A program made the translations under genes and the position numbers. Source: Parafrankia sp. EUN1f (GTDB lineage Bacteria > Actinomycetota > Actinomycetes > Frankiales > Frankiaceae). Taken from it: DNA of 64,000 nucleotides. The stretch covers positions 1-64,000 of the forward strand of contig NZ_ADGX01000030.1 of NCBI RefSeq assembly GCF_000177675.1, read 5' to 3'. Under the pieces are notes generated by a model, which searched no databases, was not told the origin of the DNA, and was given only the letters and a program-made list of their open reading frames with translations. Below are positions 18,625 to 27,245 of the stretch, one piece after another. Numbering within the stretch: the stretch's first letter is position 1; every line of letters starts with the position of its first letter.

Positions 18625-20058
18625 GTGAAGCGGTTACTGATCGACGGGCAGCTGGTCGAGACCGAGCGGACGGTCGACTCGATCAACCCGACCACCGGTG
18701 CGGTCGTCGGCACGGCTGCGGACGCGACAGCTGAGCAGGTCACGGCGGCGGTCAAGGCCGCCCGGCGCGCCTTCGACGAGACGGACTGGTCGACCAACGT
18801 CGAGTTCCGCGTCCGCTGCCTCAACCAGCTTCACGACGCCCTCGTCAAGCACACCGAGGAGCTCCGTGAGCTGACGATCGCCGAGGTGGGCCACCCCCGG
18901 CAGATCACCGACGGCCCGGCCCTCGGAGCGCCGATCGCCCTGGTCAAGTACTACGCGGATCTCCTCGCGGACTACTCGTTCACCCAGGACCTGGGCGTGG
19001 CCGAGTCGTTCGGCCGGCCGAACAAGCGCTGGATCGAGCGGGAGGCGGCCGGCGTCGTCTCCGCGATCGTCGCCTACAACTACCCGACCCAGCTCGCCCT
19101 CGCGAAGCTGGCCCCGGCGCTGGCCGCGGGCTGCACCGTGATCCTCAAGGGCGCGCCTGACACTCCCCTGCTCGCGCTCGCGCTCGGTGAGCTGATCCTC
19201 AACGAGACCGACATCCCGGCCGGCGTCGTGAACGTCATCACCGCCGTGGACGTCGAGGCCTCCGAGGTGCTGACCACGCACCCGGACGTCGACATGATCA
19301 CCTTCACCGGCTCGACCGCGGTCGGCCGGCGGATCATGGAGGTCGCCAGCCGCACGCTGAAGAAGACCTTCCTGGAGCTGGGCGGCAAGTCCGCGCTGGT
19401 CGTGCTGGACGACGCGGACCTCGACCTGGCCGCCATGATGGCCGCGTTCACGATCTGCTCCCACTCCGGCCAGGGCTGCGCGATCACCTCACGCCTCGTC
19501 GTCCCGCGCGAGCTGCACGACACGGTCGTCGAGAAGGTCGCCGGCATGCTGGCCGCCGTCAAGGTCGGCGACCCGTCCGAGCCGGACACCTACATGGGGC
19601 CGCTGATCAGCGAGAAGCAGCGCGAGAAGGTGGACGCGATGGTCCAGCGCGCGATCGCCGACGGCGCCACGCTGGTCACCGGCGGCAAGAAGATCGACCC
19701 GGGCTTCTTCTACGAGCCCACCCTGCTCGCCAACGTCGACCAGGACAGCGAGATCGCGCAGGAGGAGATCTTCGGGCCGGTCCTGGCCGTGATCCCCCAC
19801 GACGGCGACGACGACGCGGTGAAGATCGCCAACAACTCGATCTTCGGTCTCTCAGGTGCGGTGATCAGCGGGGACGACGACCGGGCACTCGCCGTCGCGC
19901 GCCGGATCCGCAGCGGCACGCTGAGCGTGAACGGCGGTAGCTACTTCGCGCCGGACGCGCCGTTCGGCGGCTACAAGCAGTCCGGCATCGGCCGTGAGAG
20001 CGGCGTCGCCGGCCTCGAGGAGTTCCTGGAGATCAAGACGATCGCCCTCCCCGCCTGA
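18625..20058 (+). CDS. Aldehyde dehydrogenase family protein
   Basis: 477 residues with the full NAD(P)-dependent aldehyde dehydrogenase fold: the N-terminal FTGSTAVGRRI cofactor loop, general base Glu in LELGGKSALVV, catalytic Cys in SGQGCAITSRL near residue 285, and EEIFGPVLAVI. It oxidises an aldehyde to an acid; the substrate is not evident. The start is GTG 18625, with GAGGAG a few bases upstream. It faces a minus-strand enoyl-CoA hydratase/SDR/MDR group across a perfect palindrome, so they may serve one catabolic route but are not co-transcribed. Confidence 0.92.
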   Translation: MKRLLIDGQLVETERTVDSINPTTGAVVGTAADATAEQVTAAVKAARRAFDETDWSTNVEFRVRCLNQLHDALVKHTEELRELTIAEVGHPRQITDGPALGAPIALVKYYADLLADYSFTQDLGVAESFGRPNKRWIEREAAGVVSAIVAYNYPTQLALAKLAPALAAGCTVILKGAPDTPLLALALGELILNETDIPAGVVNVITAVDVEASEVLTTHPDVDMITFTGSTAVGRRIMEVASRTLKKTFLELGGKSALVVLDDADLDLAAMMAAFTICSHSGQGCAITSRLVVPRELHDTVVEKVAGMLAAVKVGDPSEPDTYMGPLISEKQREKVDAMVQRAIADGATLVTGGKKIDPGFFYEPTLLANVDQDSEIAQEEIFGPVLAVIPHDGDDDAVKIANNSIFGLSGAVISGDDDRALAVARRIRSGTLSVNGGSYFAPDAPFGGYKQSGIGRESGVAGLEEFLEIKTIALPA

Positions 20059-20069
20059 GTCGGTGCCTG

Positions 20070-20111
20070 GTGGCGGCTGGCGGTGCTCCGCGGAGCACCG
20101 CCAGCCGCCAC
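20070..20111. terminator. 42-bp perfect palindrome, bidirectional terminator
   Basis: The 21 bases from 20070 (GTGGCGGCTGGCGGTGCTCC and one more) are perfectly complementary to the next 21, with no loop, centred on CCGCGG at 20088-20093. It starts 11 bases after the aldehyde dehydrogenase stop and lies between convergent genes, so a shared intrinsic terminator is likely. Its right arm merges into a 17-base tandem repeat. Confidence 0.75.
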
Positions 20112-20182
20112 AGCCTTTCAGCCGCCACAGCCTTTCAGCCGCCACAGCCTTTCAGCCGCCACAGCCTTTCAGCCGCCACAGC
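20104..20182. repeat. 17-bp tandem repeat array
   Basis: Four perfect copies of GCCGCCACAGCCTTTCA (20104-20171) plus 11 bases of a fifth. The unit begins inside the right arm of the 42-base palindrome, so the array probably grew from that arm. The copies are identical, suggesting recent expansion and possible length variation between strains. There are no spacers. Confidence 0.9.
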
Positions 20183-20225
20183 ACTTCCCGCGATGGCCAG
20201 GAGGGCGCTGTCAGGGCGGTGATGC

Positions 20226-21035
20226 TCAGGGATGGGTCTGGCTGCGGCCGCGTTCGGTGACAGCCGCGCGGCGGGCGGCGACGTCGCTGGTGCCCGGGCG
20301 CCAGCTCTCCGCCAGCAGCCCCTCCGCGCGGTGCGCGTCGTCGAGCGTCGCCGCGTTCGCCACCTGCCGGTAGTGGGCCAACAGCCGGCGCACACCCCGT
20401 GCGTCGTTGCTGACGATGTCGCCGGCGAGCCGCTGCGCGAACGGCAGCAGCTCCTCGTGTGGCACGACATGGTTCACCAGACCGAGGCGCAGCGCCTCCG
20501 GTGCCGCCACGTAGTTGCCGGTCAGCGACATCTCGATGGCTCGCCGAAGCCCGATCGACTGCGCGAGCAGGACGGTGATGCCGCCCCCGGGCATGATGCC
20601 GACGCGCGCGTGGGTGTCGGCGAACCGGGCCCGCTCGGAGGCGACGAGGAACGTGCACTGCAGGGCCAGCTCCAGGCCGCCGGTCGCGGCCACCCCGTTG
20701 ATCGCCCCGATGATCGGCTTGTCGATGACGGGCAGGAACCGGTAGAGCCCGTTGTCGTAGCGCTCCGGCCCCTGGCCAGGCTCCTTGGACGGTGTGGTGG
20801 ACGCAGCCTCGCCCGACAGCTCCTTGAGGTCGACCCCCGCCGAGAAGGCCGGGTCCGCTCCGATGAGGACCACCGCGTCCACCTCGGGATCCGCCCCGGC
20901 CGCGAGGACGGCGTCCCACAGCAGGTGTAACAGCTCCCGGCTCAGCGCGTTGCGCGCCGCCGGCCGGTTGAGCGTCACCGTCGTGACCCGGTTCTGGGTG
21001 CTGACAAGAACAACAGGCTCGCCTGCAGCTGGCAT
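20226..21035 (-). CDS. Enoyl-CoA hydratase/isomerase family protein
   Basis: 269 residues of the crotonase superfamily. The oxyanion-hole regions FSAGVDLKEL and GVAATGGLELALQC are visible, with HARVGIMPGGGITVLL downstream. One glycine-rich catalytic position carries Pro-Gly-Gly, so the exact reaction (hydration, isomerisation or other CoA-thioester chemistry) cannot be assigned. It is 20 bases downstream of the SDR gene on the same strand and probably the last gene of a three-gene operon. Confidence 0.88.
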   Translation of the reverse strand: MPAAGEPVVLVSTQNRVTTVTLNRPAARNALSRELLHLLWDAVLAAGADPEVDAVVLIGADPAFSAGVDLKELSGEAASTTPSKEPGQGPERYDNGLYRFLPVIDKPIIGAINGVAATGGLELALQCTFLVASERARFADTHARVGIMPGGGITVLLAQSIGLRRAIEMSLTGNYVAAPEALRLGLVNHVVPHEELLPFAQRLAGDIVSNDARGVRRLLAHYRQVANAATLDDAHRAEGLLAESWRPGTSDVAARRAAVTERGRSQTHP

Positions 21036-21055
21036 CTGGACTCTCCCCGATCAGA

Positions 21056-21901
21056 TCAGGTTGGTGACCCGGCCTGCGCCACGGCCGGTCCGCGAACCGA
21101 CGCGACGACGCCGCCGTCGACGAGTACGTCGATACCACTGACGAACCGGGCCTGCGAGGAGAGGAGGAAGGCGACCACGTCGGCGACGTCCTCGGACTGC
21201 CCGCGCCGGCGGAGCGGCGTCCGGTCGACCAGCAGCTGCATGCTGCTGTGCTGCTCGGCTTCCTGGCGGCCCTGCGGGGTGTCGATGACGCCCGGGGAGA
21301 CCGAGCAGACCCGGCCACCGAGCGGGCCGACCCGCACCGCCTCCTGCTGGGCGAAGCGATGGACGCCCCGCTTCGCCCAGGAGTAGGCCCAGCCCGGATC
21401 CTCGGCCTGCTCGCCGAGCACGGCGCGGATCCGGTCGAGGAAGTCCTCGGCCAGCGGGTCGTCCAGGACGTCGTCGGCGGCGTGGTGCCCGGCGGCGATC
21501 CCCAGCAGCGGTGCCATCGAGGCGAAGTAGACCGAGGCCGTGCCGGCGGTGGTGAGCGGGCGCAGAGCCCGCGCCAGCGCCGCGGTGGCGACCAGGTCCA
21601 CGGTGAAGATCCGGCGCCAGTCGGCCATCGTCGGGGAGATCCCGGCCGCGTGCGCGACCGCGCGCAACGTGCCCAGCTCACCGACCCGCGCGGCCAGCCG
21701 GGCGAGCCCCGCGGTGTCGGTGACGTCCAGGACGAATCCCTCCACGGCGGCGGGGCTCGTCGCGGCCAGTTCCGCCGCCACCGCGGCGATCGACGGGTCC
21801 CGATCCACGAGCAGCAGGATGTCGACCGCCGAGGCGATCCGCCGGGCGCAGGCGAGGCCCATGCCACGCCCCGCCCCCGTGGCGATGCCGACCGTCGTCA
21901 C
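21056..21901 (-). CDS. Short-chain dehydrogenase/reductase
   Basis: 281 residues. Rossmann cofactor motif TGAGRGMG at the N-terminus, the DVTD acidic pair, the NAG-type position HAAGISP, and the catalytic YSWAK (Tyr-X3-Lys) near residue 175 identify a classical SDR. There is an insertion of about 25 residues (HHAADDVLDDPLAEDF) between the active-site Ser region and Tyr, which is unusual. Its start overlaps the end of the MDR gene by four bases, so the two are translationally coupled. Substrate unknown. Confidence 0.88.
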   Translation of the reverse strand: MTTVGIATGAGRGMGLACARRIASAVDILLLVDRDPSIAAVAAELAATSPAAVEGFVLDVTDTAGLARLAARVGELGTLRAVAHAAGISPTMADWRRIFTVDLVATAALARALRPLTTAGTASVYFASMAPLLGIAAGHHAADDVLDDPLAEDFLDRIRAVLGEQAEDPGWAYSWAKRGVHRFAQQEAVRVGPLGGRVCSVSPGVIDTPQGRQEAEQHSSMQLLVDRTPLRRRGQSEDVADVVAFLLSSQARFVSGIDVLVDGGVVASVRGPAVAQAGSPT

Positions 21902-22833
21902 GGCTGCACCACCACCCGCAGTGCCCCGGCCTCGCGGTCGGCCGCGACGCGGAACGCCTCCGCGGCGTCTTCGATCGGGAAGCGATGGGTGATGAGGGTC
22001 CGGGCGATCTCGGGGTCGGCGGCGAGCATCGCGGCGGCGTCGGCCATCTCCCGGCCGGTCTCATGCGCGCAGTAGCCCATCGAGGGCAGGAGCCTCGCCT
22101 CCCGGTGGAACAGCGTTCCCCAGTCGACCTCGACCTTGCCCATCTGGACGCCGATGCAGACCACGATGCCACCCGGTGCCACCAGCTCGATCGCGCGCGC
22201 CAGGCCGCTCGGCGTCCCGGCCGCCTCCACGACCACCTCGTACAGCCCGACGGGGCCGAGAGTCGCGCCGAGGCGCTCGGCGGCCTCCGCCTGGTGCGGG
22301 TGCCGGGCCTCCACGGCCACCTCCGGCGCGCCCTGGGCCCGTGCTCCCGCGACAGCCATCAGGCCCAGCGCCCCCGCGCCGACGACGGCGACCCTGGTGG
22401 CCGGCCCGGTTCCGGCGAGCCGCACCGCGTGCCAGGCGACCGAGGCCGGCTCGACCAGGGAGGCGTCACGCAGGTCGAGCCCGGCCGGGATCGGGACGAG
22501 CCGCTCGGCCGGCGCCCGGAACTGCTCGGCCATCCCGCCGTCGGCAGTGGCTCCGAGCGCCCGCTGGCGGTGTGTGTCGCAGAGGTTGTACCGCCCGGTC
22601 CGGCACAGCTCGCACTCCATGCAGCTCATGATCGCCTCGACGATCACGCCGGAGCCGTCCTCGCGCACACCGGACAGCTCGTGACCTATCACTTGTTGTA
22701 ATCCAAAGCGGATATACATGAGGTCCGAACTACAGATGCTCGCGGACGCGATGGTCAACAACTCGCCTGATCCCGGCGGCTCATCCAGGTCGACGACCGC
22801 CACGGCACCGTCCCGGGCCCGGACAGCTTTCAT
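21898..22833 (-). CDS. Zinc-type medium-chain alcohol dehydrogenase
   Basis: 311 residues. It has the catalytic-zinc residues ICSSD and GHELSG, structural-zinc cysteines in CMECELCRTGRYNLC, and a nucleotide-binding VAVVGAGALGLMAV. It is shorter than typical MDR enzymes (about 340-350) because the first catalytic lobe is compressed. It likely interconverts an alcohol and an aldehyde or ketone with NAD(P). It is the first gene of the minus-strand group MDR-SDR-enoyl-CoA hydratase and opposite the CYTH gene. Confidence 0.88.
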   Translation of the reverse strand: MKAVRARDGAVAVVDLDEPPGSGELLTIASASICSSDLMYIRFGLQQVIGHELSGVREDGSGVIVEAIMSCMECELCRTGRYNLCDTHRQRALGATADGGMAEQFRAPAERLVPIPAGLDLRDASLVEPASVAWHAVRLAGTGPATRVAVVGAGALGLMAVAGARAQGAPEVAVEARHPHQAEAAERLGATLGPVGLYEVVVEAAGTPSGLARAIELVAPGGIVVCIGVQMGKVEVDWGTLFHREARLLPSMGYCAHETGREMADAAAMLAADPEIARTLITHRFPIEDAAEAFRVAADREAGALRVVVQP

Positions 22834-23082
22834 GAGGACTCCCTCGCGATTGACGCGCTATCTCAGCCACGAGGGCGCGAACCCCCGCCCCGTGATTGGG
22901 AATCTGATTCTGCCATCTCAGAAGCATCTTCTCCAGGGAGCGATCGTACGCTCCGACGACTTTGTGGGCGCGCACCTTCCCCGCCACCGCCTGCCCCTCC
23001 TGCTCGCCTGCTCGAGAGCTGGACGGCGGTGGCTGATGCCGCAGGGCCCCTGGCGTGCGGGCCACGGCCGAGAATGGGAATC

Positions 23083-23643
23083 ATGAAGCACGAGTACGAA
23101 GCCAAGTTCCTGGGCGTCGACGTCGCGGACCTCCAGGCGAAGCTGGCCGACCTGGGCGCCGTCCAGGCGTTCGGGCGCACCCTCCTGACCCGGAAGATCT
23201 TCGAAGGTGGCACCCTCGACCACGGCGCCTGGGTCCGCCTGCGCGACGAGGGCACCCGCATCACTCTGACCCTCAAGCAGGTCACCGACGCCACGACGAT
23301 CGACGGCACCACCGAGATCGAGACCGAAGTGACAGACATGGCCGCCACGGCCGAGATCCTCCGCCGCCTCGGCGTGCACGAGGTCGGCTACCAGGAAAAC
23401 TACCGCGAGGAGTGGCGCCTGGGCGAAGTCGTCTTCGACTTCGACACCTGGCCTGGCCTCCCCACCTTCGTCGAGGTCGAGGGGCCCGACGAGGCGTCGG
23501 TCCGCCAGGCCGCCGCGCTCCTCGACCTCGACTACTCCCAGGCCCGGTTCGGCAGCGTCAGCGGGATCTACCAGAGCGAGGCCGGCCGCGACCTCCGCTC
23601 CGAGCCCACTCTCCTCTTCTCCGACGCCGAGAAGCAGCGCTGA
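23083..23643 (+). CDS. CYTH domain protein (class IV adenylate cyclase/triphosphatase family)
   Basis: 186 residues beginning at ATG 23083, although ATG 23074 is also in frame. The diagnostic E-X-E-X-K motif is EYEAKF at the N-terminus, followed by alternating charged strands (WVRLRDEG, LTLKQV, IETEV, FVEVEG), which form the CYTH tunnel binding triphosphate and divalent metal. Family members are CyaB-type adenylate cyclases, thiamine triphosphatases or inorganic triphosphatases. The sequence alone does not decide which. Confidence 0.85.
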   Translation: MKHEYEAKFLGVDVADLQAKLADLGAVQAFGRTLLTRKIFEGGTLDHGAWVRLRDEGTRITLTLKQVTDATTIDGTTEIETEVTDMAATAEILRRLGVHEVGYQENYREEWRLGEVVFDFDTWPGLPTFVEVEGPDEASVRQAAALLDLDYSQARFGSVSGIYQSEAGRDLRSEPTLLFSDAEKQR

Positions 23644-23689
23644 GAAACACGACACCGAGCCTGGGTGTCAGGCGCGTCCCCGCGTGATC

Positions 23690-23830
23690 TTTGACGGCAG
23701 GAGTTTCTGGCCTTCAACCACGCCGAGCGATACCGCGACGTCGACTGAGCCCGTCACGCAGCCCGCTCGCCACGCTCAACATCAAGGACTACGAAGACTT
23801 CAGGACCCACCACGGCCTTCATCCCCTCCG
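23690..23830 (+). pseudogene. Remnant of a PIN-domain (VapC-type) toxin
   Basis: Two short segments in different frames match the C-terminal part of VapC-like PIN proteins. QEFLAFNHAERYRDVD reads in one frame up to a TGA, and PLATLNIKDYEDFRTHHGL reads in the next, starting about 20 bases further on. The second segment has the usual ATxNxKDFEDF pattern of the last PIN motif. There is no start or complete domain. It lies beside an intact PIN-like toxin pair, suggesting a toxin-antitoxin island with turnover. Confidence 0.5.
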
Positions 23831-23878
23831 CGAGGGCCTGGAGACGGGCCAGTTTCACCGGAGCCTCGCCGCGTCTGT

Positions 23879-24331
23879 TCAGCCCGAGGGCCAGAATTTG
23901 GGTTTGTCCACCTGGGGGTCGATGGTGCGGACACGAGTGGCGCGGGTCGGGTCGACAGATGTGAGTGAGACCAGTCGCTGGCCGCCTGCAACCGACAGTT
24001 CGGCCAGAGCGTGGGGAAGGCCCGCGCAGACTGTGGCGATCGCTGACCCCAGGCCGATCAGGCCACCGTGCTTGTTGTTCTGGTGGTACTCGATCCGGTG
24101 AAGGCCGGAGGCTGCGATTGCAGCCACCTCCAGGCCCCGGCTCATCTGTTTGGTGTCGTTGGTGAGGACTGCCTCGAAGCCTTCGACGCGAGCCTTCCCG
24201 TACAGCTCGATGTCTTTGGTACCAGCCCATCCGGGCGGGTCATGGACATGCATAACCTGGTGAGTCCTGAACAGGATGCGGACGATGTCAGCCATGGGAT
24301 GCGGCACGTTCTCGTCGAGCAGCAGTTTCAA
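23879..24331 (-). CDS. PIN-like toxin (DUF5615-type)
   Basis: 150 residues. The N-terminus [13 protein letters not shown] and the later LTNDTKQMSRG are the acidic metal-binding segments of the PIN-like family usually found with DUF433 proteins, and predicted to be nucleases. It overlaps the upstream DUF433 gene by four bases (ATGA), the usual tight coupling of an antitoxin-toxin pair. The C-terminal 30 residues (TSVDPTRATRVRTIDPQ) extend beyond the core. Toxicity is inferred from family and context only. Confidence 0.75.
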   Translation of the reverse strand: MKLLLDENVPHPMADIVRILFRTHQVMHVHDPPGWAGTKDIELYGKARVEGFEAVLTNDTKQMSRGLEVAAIAASGLHRIEYHQNNKHGGLIGLGSAIATVCAGLPHALAELSVAGGQRLVSLTSVDPTRATRVRTIDPQVDKPKFWPSG

Positions 24332-24990
24332 GCGGCGCCTCGGCTCGCACCTGTTGGCTTTCCGATGTAGCTGTCGACGTAGTCGGTGAAATCGGTTGCC
24401 TCAAGGGCAGCTTCGGCACTCACCCCCGGGAAGAAGTCGGCGATCTGCGCTGGCGGGACTCCGTCGCGGATCAGGGCTGCAACCTCGGAGGCGGGGACGC
24501 GGGTGCCACGGATCACCGGTTCACCGCCACGTACGGCTGGATCCACCGCGACGTCGGGGCGGGGGGAGAGCAGATCGGGAATGTGCCGGCCGTCACGATA
24601 GAACGGGGCCAGGACATCGACGAGTTGATGGATGACGAGGTTGCCCTTGCCGCCCTTGCGGCCGATCAGATCAACGGCATGGTCTGGATCGGCCAGATAT
24701 ACCGTGCCGCCGTCGGTGACGAGCTGGTAGGTCGAGAGGTGCTCGCGCTCCCCCAGATCGTCCCTGAGGGAGTCCACTGCGCGGCGGATCCGTTGCAGTG
24801 AGGTCTCTTGACGCAGGCGCACGCAGGTGCGGAGCGCGACCACATCCCGGAATGAATACAGGATGGGGCGGGTGGCGGAGATTTCCGGCACGAGGACGGC
24901 GCCTCCTGCGCCGGAGGCGTGACGCCAGCGAGAGAGCTGGGCCATCGTCGCGCCGGACAGCGCTGCTGCGAGCTTCGGCTCGTACGACAT
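24328..24990 (-). CDS. DUF433 antitoxin with N-terminal MerR-like helix-turn-helix
   Basis: 220 residues. The N-terminal 90 ([17 protein letters not shown], then [16 protein letters not shown]) look like a MerR-type DNA-binding domain. The C-terminal part ([40 protein letters not shown], quoted here as the region near residues 155-200) is the DUF433 domain that typically neutralises a PIN-like partner. It lies immediately upstream of the toxin with a four-base overlap. Autoregulation through the N-terminal domain is likely. The promoter should lie in 24991-25157. Confidence 0.78.
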   Translation of the reverse strand: MSYEPKLAAALSGATMAQLSRWRHASGAGGAVLVPEISATRPILYSFRDVVALRTCVRLRQETSLQRIRRAVDSLRDDLGEREHLSTYQLVTDGGTVYLADPDHAVDLIGRKGGKGNLVIHQLVDVLAPFYRDGRHIPDLLSPRPDVAVDPAVRGGEPVIRGTRVPASEVAALIRDGVPPAQIADFFPGVSAEAALEATDFTDYVDSYIGKPTGASRGAA

Positions 24991-25157
24991 GAACCCTCCT
25001 CACCTCTACTTGCCCGCGTGGGCGCGACCGTACTGCATTCTCCGTCGGAACTCGGCCGATTCGACCACTTCGAGGTACGGGTGTCTGAGCGTCTGGCTGC
25101 ACCAGGGCTGGGAGCCGTCTCGCCAACTTGGCTCCCAAATGGTGCCCAAACACACAT

Positions 25158-25191
25158 CAGGCCCGGTACTGATCTCTCAGTACCGGGCCTG
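25158..25191 (-). terminator. Terminator of tRNA-Pro
   Basis: CAGGCCCGGTACTGA at 25158-25172 and its exact complement at 25177-25191 form a 15-base stem with a TCTC loop, eight bases downstream of the tRNA 3' end. On the minus strand it is followed by a moderately T-rich stretch (ATGTGTGTTTGGG). Confidence 0.85.
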
Positions 25192-25198
25192 ACCTGGT

Positions 25199-25271
<73 letters not shown>

Positions 25272-25357
25272 TGACCGTGGCTCAGTGTACTAGACCTGGC
25301 GAAGCAGGTGTGGCGGCGGGGGGTGGCATCTTCCGCCGCCCCGCGGGAGCGGGAGGG

Positions 25358-26335
25358 TCAGCCCCGGCCCTTGAGGGTCAGCAGCGTCGCCTCCGGCCGG
25401 CAGTTGAACCGCAACGGCGCGAACGGGGACGTCCCGAGCCCGGCGGAGACGTGCAGCCACGAGCTCCGTCCGCCCGCCTCGTGCCGGGACAGGCCCCAGG
25501 CGCGGGCCCGGTCGATGCCGCAGTTCGTGACGATCGCGCCGTAGTACGGCAGCCGGATCTGCCCGCCGTGCGTGTGCCCGGAGAGGATCAGGTCCACCCC
25601 GTCGGCGGTGAAGGCGTCCAGCACGTGTGGCTCCGGGGTGTGGGTGAGCCCGAGGGCCACCTCGGCACCGGGCTCCGGCGGACCCGAGACCAGGGCGGTC
25701 CGGTCGCGGCGCAGCCTGGCGTCATCGACCCCGCGCAGGTCCAGCACCCGGCCCGCGATCTTCATCGAGGCCCGGCTGTTCGTCAGCTCCCGCCAGCCGC
25801 TGGCCGTGGTGAGGGCCAGCGCGAACGCGTCCCAGTCGAGCGACACACCCCGGCGCGTCGGCGCACTGTCGCGCCTGATGTAGTGGTGCGGGCTCCTGAG
25901 CGTCGGCGTGTAGTAGTCGTTGTTCCCCGGGACGAACAGGCCGGGGAAGGCGAACAGCGGTTCGAGCGCGGCGATCAGCGGTGCCTGGGCCTGCGGGTAC
26001 GACAGCACGTCACCGGTCAGCACCACAAGATCCGGTACCAGCCGGGCCAGATCCGACAACCAGGCGAACTTGCCCCGCTGATTCGGGGTCACATGCAGGT
26101 CCGACAGGTGCAGCACACGCAGGTCCGGCCGCCCCGGTGCCAGCACGGGCACCTCTCGTCGGCGCAGCGTGTACGCGGTGCGCTCGTAGACCCCGGCGTA
26201 CAGCGCGGCTCCGGCGCCGACGGCCACGGCCCTCCGCAGTGCCCGGCCCGGCCCACGTACCGCGCGGGCTCGCCCTGGCACCTGGCGCCCCGCGGACGCC
26301 TGACGCCCCGCGCTCCCCTCACGTCTCGCTCGCAT
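25358..26335 (-). CDS. Membrane-anchored metallophosphoesterase
   Basis: 325 residues from ATG 26335; an in-frame start at 26413 is also possible. An N-terminal hydrophobic segment (AVAVGAGAALYAGVYE) precedes a calcineurin-like phosphoesterase domain with VLHLSDLHVT, GNNDYY and GHTHGGQIRLPYYG, the metal-binding motifs of the YkuE/lipid-A-type subgroup. Activity on a phosphoester or phospholipid outside the membrane is plausible. It lies upstream of tRNA-Pro in the same direction but is probably independent. Confidence 0.85.
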   Translation of the reverse strand: MRARREGSAGRQASAGRQVPGRARAVRGPGRALRRAVAVGAGAALYAGVYERTAYTLRRREVPVLAPGRPDLRVLHLSDLHVTPNQRGKFAWLSDLARLVPDLVVLTGDVLSYPQAQAPLIAALEPLFAFPGLFVPGNNDYYTPTLRSPHHYIRRDSAPTRRGVSLDWDAFALALTTASGWRELTNSRASMKIAGRVLDLRGVDDARLRRDRTALVSGPPEPGAEVALGLTHTPEPHVLDAFTADGVDLILSGHTHGGQIRLPYYGAIVTNCGIDRARAWGLSRHEAGGRSSWLHVSAGLGTSPFAPLRFNCRPEATLLTLKGRG

Positions 26336-26717
26336 CGCTCCAGTCTCGCCCAGCGACGGGTCAGTTCGGCGGCCCGCCCCGCGACGCCTCCGTGTCACAC
26401 CGCCACCGACCACGCGCCATCGGCCGTCCGCCGAGGACTCTGGCTGCCCCCGTGATCCTGCTCACGGCCCGAACCGGGCCGTCCAGGCGACCGTCTCCGG
26501 CATGGCTGATCGCCCCTGTCACCCACGACCTGGGGCACTCGCCGCGACTCGCCAGGACCCTGCCCGCCCAACTGGTCCAGGTTCTCGACGAGCAGACCGC
26601 GAGCCGCCCTCGATCCACACCAGGTGGGGGAATCACCCGCGCCCAACCACGACAGTCCCGGCTCGGCACGCACCACCCGCGGAACGGCCAACCGTTGACA
26701 TGCCTTTGGCCGAGCGG
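26336..26717. other. Intergenic region, nothing recognised
   Basis: About 380 bases between the secreted protein gene and the metallophosphoesterase gene. Open frames here have no ribosome site and no family resemblance. It should contain the metallophosphoesterase promoter, but no clear -35/-10 pair or hairpin was found. Confidence 0.4.
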
Positions 26718-27245
26718 TCAGTAGGCGACAGTGGAGCCGTGCCAGTAATAGTGCGCATTCGGATCGGTCGGGTTGAGGTCCGCTTCGGCATATTGCAGGA
26801 TGCCTGCATCATCGGTCCAGATGGTCATGCAGTCGGTGCCCCCGACCGGGATATCACATCTAGCGGTCTCATGGGTGTAGTACGTCTGAACTGTACTCAC
26901 CCGCGCGGTCTTACCCTGCGGCAACGGGTTTACAAGTGCCCCGCTTGCCTGGACCATTCGACACTGTTCGCTGTACCACAGTTGAACCTGACCTACGATG
27001 TTGGTCGGGTCGACGTAGAGGGGTTCGCTATAAACCGACAACTGGTGATAGATCATCGGTTCCGTGTCTACGATCGTAACAGGATACGCGTTCGGATTAC
27101 ACTTGGCAGTAGCCGCCGCCGACTCCTCGGCGGCGTGGGCCGGCACTGGATTTGCCCAGCCGGTGTACGCGGTAGGAACAGCTGCGGCCGCAATAACGGC
27201 TGCGGCCCGCCCAACAGGTCCGCCAGCCAAGTCTCTGATCGTCAT
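26718..27245 (-). CDS. Secreted protein, possibly DUF2690-like
   Basis: 175 residues with a signal peptide (hydrophobic segment AAAVIAAAAVPTAYTG, then an Ala-His-Ala cleavage region). The mature part has cysteines in AAATAKCNPNAYP, YSEQCRMV, ARCDIP and TDCMTIW, suggesting two disulfides. The pattern C...VGQVQLWYSEQC resembles DUF2690 secreted domains. GGGAG lies seven bases before ATG 27245. Base composition is less GC-rich than its neighbours, hinting at recent acquisition. Function unknown. Confidence 0.7.
   Translation of the reverse strand: MTIRDLAGGPVGRAAAVIAAAAVPTAYTGWANPVPAHAAEESAAATAKCNPNAYPVTIVDTEPMIYHQLSVYSEPLYVDPTNIVGQVQLWYSEQCRMVQASGALVNPLPQGKTARVSTVQTYYTHETARCDIPVGGTDCMTIWTDDAGILQYAEADLNPTDPNAHYYWHGSTVAY

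Noticed and set aside
20104-20182. Tandem repeats considered as a CRISPR array
   Set aside because: The 17-base units are directly adjacent with no spacers and no cas genes nearby.
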